Shown: positions 9,677 through 18,561, counted from the first letter of the stretch. The stretch: 24,137 bases of DNA from Pilasporangium apinafurcum (GCA_001600495.1 BCKE01000100.1:41251-65387), one strand, 5' to 3'. Numbers and translations: made by a program. The notes: generated from the sequence alone by a model not told the origin.

Positions 9677-11476
9677 TTAGACTTGTTCTGGATACGGGAT
9701 GAGAATTCCGAACTGCTCGATCGATTGAGATGTTTTCTTGGTGAATGACTTGTAATACAGTGGTGGCAGCAAAAAGAAGAGACGATTGCCGTTTGGACCC
9801 AGTTTCGCCAGATCGTCTATCGCACCATCTTTGATGTCGTATTTCTTTCCCACAGTCATTTGGAACCCACCAAAATTCGGCATCCACGCGTCAATTGCAG
9901 TATAGTTTGATGTCCGGGGTACGTACAACTGATCAGCACATTGATCGATTTCCACGCACTTCACTATTTGCCGAGGCTGCGTCGACGCTGGAATATCGAT
10001 TGTTTCTTCGTTTTCACTATCTAGACAGCCTCGTTTGCGCTTGATCGCGTCGCGCTTTTGCATATCAACACCAGAAAGCAGCTTTCGACACACGAAAGTT
10101 CCGCCCCGTTCCAACAGATCCATCGCGTACGGCTCAAAGATGTACCTGCACAACTTTTGTGCTAGTGGATTTCCACCACACGAACGGAGAAGGTTTTGCA
10201 TATTCGTGCGAACTGATTGCCACTTCGTTCGAGCAATCACTTACATGGCCAACTCTGAAGCGTAGGCGACCTTGTACTCGCGGTATGGATCCTCACTGTG
10301 GATGTGAATCAGTGTTTGAATAATATTGATCTTCGAATTGACCTCGGAATAAATGGAGACTAGCATGATGCAATCGGTGAGTGAACAACTGTTGCATGCC
10401 GACGTCAGCAAAGCTTGCGGGTCTGATCGGATGTCTTGAAATACAAGACGAGGTACGCCACCCAAGCACTCCAAACGATTCTCCCACACAGCTTCTGCAT
10501 TAGGATACAAGGGAGCAATTGCCATGAGTTCTTCTATTGTCCACACTGGCATATAAAATACGTCCAGAGTTGGAGCGAGCTTCTTGAATTCACCGATATG
10601 ATCCCGTCGCAGTGTGCTTGTGAGAAGAACTGAGCAGTTGAGAATAGGAAACCCGGCAATACCAGTTGGGTCCACGGAGTCCACAAGACACCACAAGTCG
10701 GGCGACCAGAATCGCTGGTTGCCAGAAGATGGCAAGAGTATGCACTCCCACACCGTATCGCCATCAAAGTAGATCGCTGGTTTTGCAGTCAGCAACAGCA
10801 CCCGTTTCTTTTCCTTGATCAATCTCCACATCACGTAGTAGAGGAACACCGACTTGCCGATGCCAGGTGTGCCAGTGACGACTGCATACTTCCGCCGATT
10901 CGGATCCTCCTTCGACAGCGCTTGTTCAGCGATCACTTTATACGAAGAACGAATGTAGAGCTGGCGGCGTTCAGTTAACGGCAATCCAGACGGAAACTCA
11001 AGCCAGCTGTCGACTTCATCAGTTGTCAAAAAATGTGAAAAGAATTGATCATTACATGGAGCAAAAACATCATTTTGCACCACCGTCGGAACAACTTCTT
11101 GCTGGGGAACGACCACCAATACATGGATTTGATCAGTTGATGGCTGCGGCATACCCACAAGAACCTCTTGAAGGCCAGTTTCCTCCTGCAGTTCTTTGTC
11201 TTTATGCGTTAGTGTTTCGATTACAGTAGTCTTTTCGCCCTTCTTCAGCTTCTTCACATCATCTGTATCCGCCTCGAGTCACGCACCGTCCTTCTTGGCA
11301 AGGAACAGCTGCAGCTCATCTGCATCGCATTTGATCCTGCTCGGCTTCTCCTTTTGAATCGCCTTCTTCAAATCACCGACAGTATATTCACCGATGATAT
11401 CTTCGTTCTCATCAATGTCCACAGAGAACACGTTTCCTGCCACGCCCACTAGCATGCAAACCAACGTTATCTTCAT
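9677..11476 (-). pseudogene. Crinkler (CRN) effector with NTPase and REase-like domains, two in-frame stops
   Basis: CRNs are oomycete effectors delivered into host cells, where many act in the nucleus. The 600-codon frame starts at the ATG at 11476 with a typical CRN header: a ubiquitin-like fold, VGDLKKAI, then LFLAK at residues 57-61. HVLVVVP lies at 11105-11125. A P-loop NTPase follows, with Walker A GTPGIGKS (about 10849-10873), Walker B WCLVDSVD, and the family signature LGGVPRLVF. The C-terminal part (9677-10240) is a restriction-endonuclease-like domain with IFEPYAM, an Asp in AIDAW and QMT. Two stops interrupt the same frame: TGA at 11279-11281, at a position that is usually Trp in the family, and TAA at 10241-10243, between the NTPase and nuclease parts. 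No frameshift is needed, so decay looks recent. Confidence 0.85.
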
Positions 11477-11490
11477 CTCTTATTTTGTTC

Positions 11491-11505
11491 AAATGGAAGA
11501 ATGGT
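11491..11505 (-). promoter_or_regulatory. Inr-like site of the CRN gene
   Basis: On the minus strand the bases ACCATTCTTCCATTT match 13 of the last 15 positions of the oomycete initiator consensus. They lie about 15-30 bases before the CRN start codon. This is inferred from sequence only. Confidence 0.45.
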
Positions 11506-11650
11506 TTTTGACTGAGCAATTAGAATCCATAGTTTATCGTCAAATCTTTTCAAACTTACACATATCTTAGAAAATGTATAGTCAAGTACAACAAGTAATT
11601 ACCTATGTGTCTTTGGTAAAAAAAAGTAAAAAGTCATTAATGATGTAATT

Positions 11651-11676
11651 ACTAAAGTCTATTCCAGATAATTATG
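11651..11676 (+). repeat. Left terminal inverted repeat
   Basis: These 26 bases match the right end in inverse orientation at about 24 positions; the only clear difference is 'at' versus 'tt' after CTATTCCAG. Confidence 0.85.
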
Positions 11677-11812
11677 TCCCTGGAATTTGGAAAATTAGGG
11701 GTATGGTTTTATAACTGCTTTTACAGAAAAACTATTGCAGCTGTGCAAATAAGATAAATTGTATTTGACTGACTGAAAAACAAGCTTTTCGTACGTAAAA
11801 ACCTGACTTCGA

Positions 11813-13201
11813 TTGGATCTGTCAAGCAAGAAGGAGGGACCAGTGAAGTGGCAGGTTATGACGAAGCAAAAGGCGCCCAAAAAGCGCACCCGCTGCTTTC
11901 GCCGCATGACAAAAACAATAGCAAAAATGATTGTTGATACGCGCGCATATTTCGTTAAGGAATATAATACAGGAAAGCGATTCAATTTGGCGCAGCCTGT
12001 GAAGCGCACTGCGGTCTGTCTTGGCATCTCCGAGGGCCTGGTAAAAAAGGCCAGCAAGATGATCGAGACGGGGGACGAATTACCAAGCGATGATGAACCG
12101 GAAACAAGAGAACGCATTCGTACAGTCCCAGAAGCACTCTTCCCAGTCATTCGTTCGACTATGTTTAATATGTTTCGCGCAAAAAAAACCGTTACGTTGG
12201 ACACTCTGCTTGACGAGCTTCAGCAGACACGTGGGACGAGAGCATGCCACTGGCATTGGAGTCGGACGACTCTTTACCGAGTGCTGACGGAGAATATGTC
12301 GTTTTCGTACAGTAAACGGCCAACCCACTATCAAGCAATCAAGGAAAAACAGTCCGTCGCGCTACAGAGACTGCAGTACATCCAAACGATCCAACGCTAT
12401 CGTGACGAAGGTCGCCCCATATTCTACCAGGATGAAACTTGGGTAACGAAGAACATGACCCCGGCGAAAGCGTGGATGGACGAGAACGGTGAGGGAGGGT
12501 TGCAGATGCCGTCAGGACAAGGCATGCACTCTATAATTTGTCATGTTGGAAATGAGGATGGGTTCGTCAAAGGCGCTGCGCTGATTTTCCGTGGAAAGAA
12601 CGCTCTTCAAGGCTCAGACTACCACACCGAAATGAACTCTTCCGTTTTCCTTGATTGGCTCGAGAAGAAGGTTTTCTCGTCTATTCCAGCGCGCTCCGTT
12701 GTGGTTATTGATCGTGCTACCTATCATACTGTGCTAACAGAGGAGTCGAAACCTGCGAGATCAACTTTCAAGAAAGCAGAATATGTCGATTGGCTACTAC
12801 GACAAAAAATTCGACATGAGATGGATGGGCGCGCACTAATCACGTATGACGACTACATGACCCTCAAAAGGATTGAATTAGAAGCCATATGCAAGACAAA
12901 CAAGCCGAAGCCTGTGTATCTAGCTCAGGTTTTAGCAGCAAAGTTTGATTGCGATATTCTGCTCCTACCAGTCTCACACCCAGAACTCAATCCAATTGAA
13001 ATGGTATGGGGGAATGTAAAGGGCTATGTCGCAAAGCGCAACGTCAATTTTTCGCTTTCTGAAGTAGAGTGTCTTACGGCCGAACGGTTTGATCAAATTA
13101 CGGCTGACGAATGGGCTAAGTACGTCAAACATTGCATCAAAGTTGAAGACGACTATTATGAAGCTGCTGACGATATCCCGTTTGAGAGCGCCGAAAATTG
13201 A
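11813..13201 (+). CDS. DDE transposase, Tc1/mariner/IS630 superfamily
   Basis: This intact 462-residue protein would catalyse cut-and-paste transposition of the surrounding element. Its N-terminus is basic, with a helix-turn-helix-like region around residues 55-85 (VKRTAVCLGISEGLVKKA). A second DNA-binding helical section covers 100-165. The catalytic triad is visible: D207 in FYQDETWV, D300 in VVVIDRATYH, and E396 in SHPELNPIEMVWG. The 95 residues between the second and third acids are far more than the 34-39 of classical Tc1/mariner enzymes. The extra length carries an insert (about 309-365) rich in charged residues. This marks a distinct lineage that I cannot name with certainty. The first ATG lies 160 bases inside the left repeat. 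Confidence 0.92.
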   Translation: MDLSSKKEGPVKWQVMTKQKAPKKRTRCFRRMTKTIAKMIVDTRAYFVKEYNTGKRFNLAQPVKRTAVCLGISEGLVKKASKMIETGDELPSDDEPETRERIRTVPEALFPVIRSTMFNMFRAKKTVTLDTLLDELQQTRGTRACHWHWSRTTLYRVLTENMSFSYSKRPTHYQAIKEKQSVALQRLQYIQTIQRYRDEGRPIFYQDETWVTKNMTPAKAWMDENGEGGLQMPSGQGMHSIICHVGNEDGFVKGAALIFRGKNALQGSDYHTEMNSSVFLDWLEKKVFSSIPARSVVVIDRATYHTVLTEESKPARSTFKKAEYVDWLLRQKIRHEMDGRALITYDDYMTLKRIELEAICKTNKPKPVYLAQVLAAKFDCDILLLPVSHPELNPIEMVWGNVKGYVAKRNVNFSLSEVECLTAERFDQITADEWAKYVKHCIKVEDDYYEAADDIPFESAEN

Positions 13202-13354
13202 AAATAAATTCGGCGGACTGCCATTCTGCTCATATTGCATATTTTTCCTATCCATGAACATAATCATAACGGCAAAATAGCCAATTTTATATATTCTCAA
13301 TAATTTCGGGCCAAAAACGTTTATTTTTTGAGATATCAAAAAATTACCATAGTC

Positions 13355-13380
13355 ATAATTAACTGGAATAGACTTTAGTT
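13355..13380 (-). repeat. Right terminal inverted repeat
   Basis: This is the inverse partner of 11651-11676 and ends in GGAATAGACTTTAGT. The host sequence resumes at about 13382, only some 60 bases before the start codon of the next CRN-like gene. Confidence 0.85.
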
Positions 13381-13402
13381 ATAAAAGTGGATGAGCAACT
13401 TC

Positions 13403-13417
13403 ACCATTTGCACATTT
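13403..13417 (+). promoter_or_regulatory. Inr-like site of the headerless CRN-like gene
   Basis: ACCATTTGCACATTT matches 13 of 15 initiator positions, the same degree as the site of the divergent CRN gene. It lies 23 bases before the ATG at 13440 and 22 bases after the transposon end, so the element has landed just upstream of the core promoter. Confidence 0.45.
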
Positions 13418-13439
13418 GCAAGAAAGACGAAAAACAAGG

Positions 13440-14666
13440 ATGGAAGCAAAACAGCAAGCTGAGAAGGACGTTCGATTTTGGAGTAAAGAAATACAAGATT
13501 TGAACGAGAAACTCAACAAATGGCGGGAGGAGAATCCAAATTCCACTGGAGAAGAACAAAAATATCAGATCTTGGAAAAAAGTCTCGATGAAGCGAATAA
13601 ACATCTCAAGGAAGCGAGAACATATCACTTGAAGTTGATTGCTTGCCAGAAACCGCCAGAACAGACTGTTGGCCATAAACGCATTCAAGATGATAAATGG
13701 TTTACTCAAAATATGATAACCAAAAAGTTGAAGACGACTGAATATGAGCAAATGGACTCCGAAGACGAAGAAGATATCGAATTCTACAGAACCAAGTATT
13801 TTGAAATGCCTGACTTTCCCCCGATGGCGCACAAGACTCCTCAACAAAAGAAGGTTATTGAAAGAAAATGCTATGTTGTGATCCTTGAACAACTGATGAA
13901 GAAGATCAAGGAATGCTTGGAGAATGGTACGTATGCCAACCTTGTTGTGACGGGAAATCCAGGGACAGGAAAAAGCTGTTTTTATCTTTATTGTATATAT
14001 CGATTTATTCGAGATCAAGAGCTGATCGGGGGACTGCCTAGTTTCCAGCTGGTGATCAATTATGGTTCGATGTATCATAAATATTGTTTTACAAGTAAGC
14101 AATTCTTCCAACTCAGCGAGGCAGAAATCGATGCGCTTCAGGAAGAAAAAAATGTGATTCGGCTCATTGAGGCGCGATCGTCGCTTCTTACTGATTGGAA
14201 AGGAGTGTCGATCCTCTTTTCTTCTCCAGGAGTTACTGGAATGAACGAGTTTATCAAAGCCGACTCGACTACATATATTTTGCCTGTGTGGAGTTTTCGA
14301 GAATTGCGAGGATATAATTCGTTACTTGGTGATGATTTGGGAATAACGGATGACGTTCTCAATGCGAGACATTACAAATATGGTGGAATTCCAAGTTACA
14401 TTTTTGAAAAGGATGAGCGCCTGAACGAAGCTGAAATAGAGAATGCGATCGCCACTTTCAGTGGTTTAGAACTTATCAAATTCATCCATGCAAAAAAATG
14501 CGTGACGGAATACCATTACAGCCACCGAATTTTTCACATGGCGCCAGACAAAAGCGATTGTCGAGATAAGTATCATTTGGATTTTCTATCCAAGCATATT
14601 GTTGAGAAACTTATTGAGAACGCCGACGAAGATAGTCTACAAGTACTTTCCAAATTTGTAATGTGA
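13440..14666 (+). CDS. CRN-like P-loop NTPase without LFLAK header, probably 3'-truncated
   Basis: This 408-residue protein starts at the first ATG (13440), with an Inr match upstream. Residues 1 to about 65 form a charged coiled coil instead of a CRN ubiquitin-like header. An acidic spacer (MDSEDEEDIE) follows. The NTPase domain has Walker A GNPGTGKS at residues 172-179. It shares with the neighbouring CRN the late block 'LPVWSFREL' and GGIPSYIF (compare LGGVPRLVF). No signal peptide or LFLAK is present. After the TGA at 14664-14666 the same frame continues for 17 codons (LVALGKRYEV), resembling the start of the CRN nuclease domain (compare LAQKLCRYIFEPYA). The gene has therefore probably lost its effector nuclease. 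It may be an intracellular relative, an NTPase of transposon descent, or a decaying effector. Confidence 0.75.
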   Translation: MEAKQQAEKDVRFWSKEIQDLNEKLNKWREENPNSTGEEQKYQILEKSLDEANKHLKEARTYHLKLIACQKPPEQTVGHKRIQDDKWFTQNMITKKLKTTEYEQMDSEDEEDIEFYRTKYFEMPDFPPMAHKTPQQKKVIERKCYVVILEQLMKKIKECLENGTYANLVVTGNPGTGKSCFYLYCIYRFIRDQELIGGLPSFQLVINYGSMYHKYCFTSKQFFQLSEAEIDALQEEKNVIRLIEARSSLLTDWKGVSILFSSPGVTGMNEFIKADSTTYILPVWSFRELRGYNSLLGDDLGITDDVLNARHYKYGGIPSYIFEKDERLNEAEIENAIATFSGLELIKFIHAKKCVTEYHYSHRIFHMAPDKSDCRDKYHLDFLSKHIVEKLIENADEDSLQVLSKFVM

Positions 14667-14754
14667 GGGAAGACATTAGTTGCTCTGGGCAAGAGATACG
14701 AAGTATGCTGCAACTGGTAGTATTACGCAACGTAAAAACGTCTAATTTGAACAT

Positions 14755-15450
14755 CTAAGGAGACACCAAGCAACATAAAAAATTTACGAAATATATTAAG
14801 TTGAACCACTCATAATGGCAGAATTGACATTGCATGATGAGCGCTTCTCCTTCATCCAAACTGTGCATCTGGGCACTACGAACAGTAGTCTTCTTATGCC
14901 CGCATTGCTTGCATCGATATAGCGATGACATCTTGACGAATATCTTTTGATTGAGGCGGTTGCTCAATGCTCGAAGTAATTTTTCATTATGCAATGACGA
15001 TAGATCTTTATTATCCAGCCTTGAAACAGTGGCTGGATCAATAAACCCAGGAAGAAGTTCAGTTGCCAAGTGTTCATCTCCAACCTCAGAATTGCTATCA
15101 AGAATTCGTGTGATTCGAATTGCCTTTGTTCGATACAATTACTCAAATGCTGGAATCGAAAAATCAGGAGTAAGTAATTCGTATTCGGCAACATCCAGTG
15201 CGCGGTCGTAACAAGATTTTTTAATCGCAATTATCATATCAGTATGATCGTCAACACCCCCTTCGATTAAGTATTCATCGATCAATGAAGCGATCAATAG
15301 CAAATATATACGACGGAGATTGTTGTACGCGCCATCTTGATACACCGATAGCGGGAGGATGAATGGCATGTTTCGACAGCCTCTTGAGTATATACAAATG
15401 CTTGGATCACTTTCGACGCATTTACTATAAATAAATTCAATTGGAAACTT
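14755..15450 (-). pseudogene. TFIIS-like transcription elongation factor, interrupted; viral origin possible
   Basis: The 3' half (14755-15138) encodes a helical domain like TFIIS domain II followed by a zinc ribbon, CKQC-x24-CQFC. The spacing and the acidic Asp-Glu pair (residues 16-17 after the second Cys) coincide with the catalytic hairpin of TFIIS, which stimulates RNA cleavage by a stalled polymerase. The usual RSADE context is altered (HSLDEGE). The 5' half (15139-15369, open to about 15450) lies in the same frame, separated by a TAA at 15139-15141; a further TAG sits at 15451-15453. Short TFIIS homologues are a standard gene of nucleocytoplasmic large DNA viruses, traces of which occur in oomycete genomes. 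A viral source is an inference, and a decayed host paralogue is the alternative. Confidence 0.65.
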
Positions 15451-15453
15451 CTA

Positions 15454-15568
15454 GCATGGACAACCTAAGCGTGACTTGTGTCAAATATTGTAACACCTCA
15501 GATTGTTTTCATATTTGCTTGGTTATCGAATAATCCATATTCAAACTACAACATCATACAAATAAATC
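15454..15568. other. Short intergenic spacer
   Basis: AT-rich, with no recognisable feature. Confidence 0.4.
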
Positions 15569-16104
15569 CTATGTTCTACGATGTCGCTCGCCACTGATCC
15601 CATCGCTTTTTATTTTGCTAGCTAGATCTTGAATCGTCTCAATGAGATTGTCATGANTCCATTTGAGATCTTCATCAATTTTGTTCAGCTCTTTTACTTG
15701 CTTGACGAGACAATGATTATTGTGCTTCAAACGAATTATTTCAAGTTATGAAATTGCTACCATTTGCTTTATTTGTAGCGACTCAACTCGTTCAAAATAC
15801 TCGTCTGTCATCATCTCATTTGCTTCGACTTCTTTTTCTTGTTTATCCTTGGTTTTATTGGTATGACGCACATTGAGTTCAATAATCATCAAATGGAACT
15901 TCTTAGATATCTGATATTGATCAAAATCATTCAAATGCCCGTCATCTGGAATTTTCGGCGAGTCCATGTAGCACATGGGATAGGCTTGATCTCTACGCAC
16001 CCCACATGTAATTCTTCTCTAATTGATTGGTCGTGGACTTCCATCTTTGCGCCAGTCAGTCCATGCTTGATAAATCGCTCACGGACTTCATTTAGTCGCA
16101 TCAT
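15569..16104 (-). pseudogene. Degenerate gene with coiled-coil C-terminus, unknown family
   Basis: Starting from paired ATGs at 16099-16104 the frame reads MMRLNEVRERFIKHGLTGAK and onward. A shift at the G run near 16000 moves it into the frame that stays open to 15746. There a TAA (15746-15748) interrupts, and the same frame then resumes with a heptad-like coil (VKELNKIDEDLKW, then NLIETIQDLASKIKSD) until a TAG at 15569-15571. One N lies inside it. The coding look on both sides of each lesion supports a former protein of about 178 residues. I do not recognise the family. It sits beside the TFIIS-like remnant in the same orientation, so both may come from one inserted segment. Confidence 0.5.
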
Positions 16105-16329
16105 CCGAAGTGTAGTGAAAAAGTTTTGTTAATGTTGTCGCAAATAAATGATCATAAGAAAAAGACGGCTTAGCAGTCTACTCAGCTGCCTCATGCACAA
16201 TAGTTTGTATGAGACATAGAGAAAAAAGTGTTTGCTGATAGAAACGGTACGGAAACTTGCAAGGTGCATTTGATCAAAGTTACATCTTAGCGCAAATGAG
16301 AAAAAAAGATACGATAAGTATTTGGCTCC
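16105..16329. other. Intergenic, 3' of the aspartic-protease homologue
   Basis: No gene or repeat seen. It contains the likely 3' untranslated region of the minus-strand gene ending at 16330. Confidence 0.4.
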
Positions 16330-17475
16330 TTATGCGGTTGCATTAGCGAACCCGATACGCGGGGGACGCTCAGTTGTACCGAAGTCAAATACTGTATAGT
16401 ATTTCTGCACGAACTTTCCGCCCAAAATCCACGCTGGTCCTGTTGGCAACTCATAATCGATACCGATAATCCCAAATACACACAAACCTTCGCGGATTTT
16501 GATGATGTAGTCGTCATGAGTCAAAACGTACACGACACCATCCATGATGAACGAGATGTCGGGTGCTGCAATATCACAGGCGATCGGTGCGTCCTCATCC
16601 ACGCCAATAAGTGCTGCCAGTGCATCCACATCCGCTTTTGGGCCACGAATCCGTTGATAAGTCGGCTTGATGAAGGCTTGCTTAACAGAGGCAAACTTGT
16701 GGCCATTTACCTCGACAAAGTCCAACCGCACCACCCAAAAATTGGGAAAGATAACGTTGATATACGTTATCTCACCAGTGTAGTGCTGTTTGTTTGGAGC
16801 ACCAAGCGCTAACTCTCCAGATTTGCCATCTGGCAAATAGAACGCGAATACTGGTTCTTCCAGAAGCCCATTACGATAGAGGCGATGGAACGGCGATTCT
16901 ACACCATCCACACTATCAATTTCAAAACCAAGTCCGAATATTCCATCAAATGACATCTTTGAATAATTTGGTCCTAGACCGTCCGTCACATTCACTTCAC
17001 CAAAAAGCTGATCCTTCAAAGTAACTTCTCCAATCGTCAGGGTGTCCTGGGATAGAAAGCCGGATATACCCAGAGCATATTCAAATGCCGTACCATTCGC
17101 TTTGTAGGTAGATGAGGCATTGTGATTATAGAAATGATGCAAATCACCAATTTTTTTGTTGGGAATCCAGACATTACTCGACCATAAATCAAACAAAACA
17201 GTGAGTACCTGTGGAGGCGTCCCGACCATCAGATCTCCAGCCCATTTGCCAAGATCCGGAAGGTAGCGAAGAGGAATCTTCATAATACGAGCATGTTCGG
17301 TACTGGGACTATCCCCAGCGACAGCATGTACAGGAAACTCTGGTGTCCAAATGGGAGCATGATGATTTACTTGTGTTGGGAAAGTGACTCCTTCATCCGT
17401 CCGTTGATCAAAAGTCGCAGCCACGAGCGCTGTAGCGCATGTACCGAGTAAAGCCAATGTTGTAAGCGTCTTCAT
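16330..17475 (-). CDS. Secreted pepsin-like (A1) aspartic protease homologue, catalytic residues lost
   Basis: This intact 381-residue protein has a signal peptide (residues 1 to about 20), a propeptide-like segment to about 72, and a two-lobed pepsin fold. Family marks are WAGDLMVGTPPQ, SSNVWIP, SSTY, SGFLSQDTLTIG, FDGIFGLGF, GPKADVDALAALIG and YYTVFDFG. The active site is not conserved. The first DTG reads DLW at 96-98. The second DTG position reads KPT at 270-272, in a segment otherwise aligned to 'DTGTSLIAGP'. The flap YGSG reads YALG and is one residue shorter. ILGD has become ILGG. With one catalytic Asp missing, proteolysis is not expected. The frame is clean and the secretion signal intact, so a non-enzymatic role is plausible (binding, inhibitor decoy). 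Sequencing error cannot explain several separate codon changes. Confidence 0.9.
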   Translation of the reverse strand: MKTLTTLALLGTCATALVAATFDQRTDEGVTFPTQVNHHAPIWTPEFPVHAVAGDSPSTEHARIMKIPLRYLPDLGKWAGDLMVGTPPQVLTVLFDLWSSNVWIPNKKIGDLHHFYNHNASSTYKANGTAFEYALGISGFLSQDTLTIGEVTLKDQLFGEVNVTDGLGPNYSKMSFDGIFGLGFEIDSVDGVESPFHRLYRNGLLEEPVFAFYLPDGKSGELALGAPNKQHYTGEITYINVIFPNFWVVRLDFVEVNGHKFASVKQAFIKPTYQRIRGPKADVDALAALIGVDEDAPIACDIAAPDISFIMDGVVYVLTHDDYIIKIREGLCVFGIIGIDYELPTGPAWILGGKFVQKYYTVFDFGTTERPPRIGFANATA

Positions 17476-17512
17476 TGGTGAATGTTGTATTGTATGTTTT
17501 GTTGCTCAGGTT

Positions 17513-17528
17513 GAATTGCAAAGTGTAC
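17513..17528 (-). promoter_or_regulatory. Inr-like site of the protease-homologue gene
   Basis: On the minus strand GTACACTTTGCAATTC matches 13 of 16 initiator positions and lies about 40 bases before the start codon at 17475. Confidence 0.45.
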
Positions 17529-18561
17529 GATCACAATGGCCAGTATCTTCACAATGACCAGTATCTTTACAATGACCACCATTCTGGGACTCTTCTCCAA
17601 ACCTCTTGAAATTTAATATATCAAGTAGTACTGAAAGAGTTACAGATTGTTCCTTTAATATAACTGACTATTATAATTTATATCCTTACATATAAGATGA
17701 TATGTAGTAGTGGCTGTTAACGAATTTGCGAGGTTTTTCTGTATGAATAATTCGATTATCAGGTGAACCCATTTTTCATGCCATAGTCAGATCCAATAGA
17801 AGACATTGTCAGCTGACACAAGGTATCAAACTGCCTTCAAGCAAGACAATTGATGGATGCAGATGCACCATCTCCAAACAGTATTGAGTACCTTCGTCTC
17901 AGGTGGTACCACTGCTGACGAATACTTCTCCTTTTTGTCAATTGGCTTGATGCAGCATAGTAAGCTGCCAATTTTACTGGGTTCCTGAGATTGGTTTTCT
18001 GTGAAATGAACGATACGCACCATAATGATATCGAAAGTATGTGCCGGTGGATAGAACCATCGATCACATATTCGAAAGTCCAGATACCAGTGGTGTTTAT
18101 TTGATATTCGCTGGAGTTGTGCAGGATAGCAAGGCACTGGACGAACTGGTTTACGGTCGTGGCAGGCGAAACAGCATCCAACCTCTAGCATACTTCTACT
18201 GATGCAGTAGAGACTGAAGGAGATACGACGATGTCTTCTCCGAAAGACAATTCTGGTGATGATGAATCCNTGGGTGACGATTCCTAGCTCAGTTCTATCT
18301 AGACTGGGACTGTAACTCCCGAAAACTCCCCAAGGTTGACTTTGGAACAATCCTCGTTCAGAGTGGTAATGTCAGGAACGCTAGAAGGACAATCGATATC
18401 CCCCAAAAATGTGAAGTTTGAAGATGAAAATGGTTCACTTCACTCCCTGATCCTGATATTGGCAAGGAGCTCTGACTGAACCAAAAATCTGACTCCATTG
18501 GTCGATCTCAACTGAGAGATTATAATGATCTCGAAATACTCACATTTCCGTCAGAAATATA
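17529..18561. other. Stretch without a recognisable gene
   Basis: Open frames exist on the minus strand at 17826-18350 and 17837-18181, but they overlap each other and show no domain. On the plus strand about 18210-18430 reads as an acidic, Ser/Thr-rich stretch (DTTMSSPKDNSGDDES) broken by stops. This could be a relic of a retroelement or another decayed gene. One N at about 18270. A short imperfect tandem repeat (CAATGACCAGTATCTT type) occurs at 17535-17580. Confidence 0.4.

Larger units (their letters stand above)
11650..13381 (+). mobile_element. Tc1/mariner/IS630-type transposon with TIRs
   Basis: The left end reads ACTAAAGTCTATTCCAG followed by a two-base difference and AATTATG (11651-11676). 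The right end carries the inverse (about 13355-13380). A TA dinucleotide flanks both ends to within one base (11650-11651 and 13380-13381), the usual target of this superfamily. The element is about 1.73 kb and encloses one intact transposase. With near-identical ends and an open gene it could be autonomous and recently mobile. It separates two divergent CRN-type genes. Confidence 0.88.

Noticed and set aside
12080-13339. Minus-strand ORFs across the transposase
   Set aside because: They are shadows of the intact DDE transposase and have no domain.
4889-16104. A variant genetic code in which TGA, TAA or TAG are sense codons
   Set aside because: Intact genes in the same window end at these codons where homology ends (TAG for the GH5 gene, TAA for the protease homologue), and the interrupted genes also carry frameshifts.
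17826-18350. A 174-codon minus-strand ORF containing an N, and an overlapping 114-codon ORF
   Set aside because: Neither shows a recognisable domain, they overlap in different frames, and the first spans an ambiguous base.
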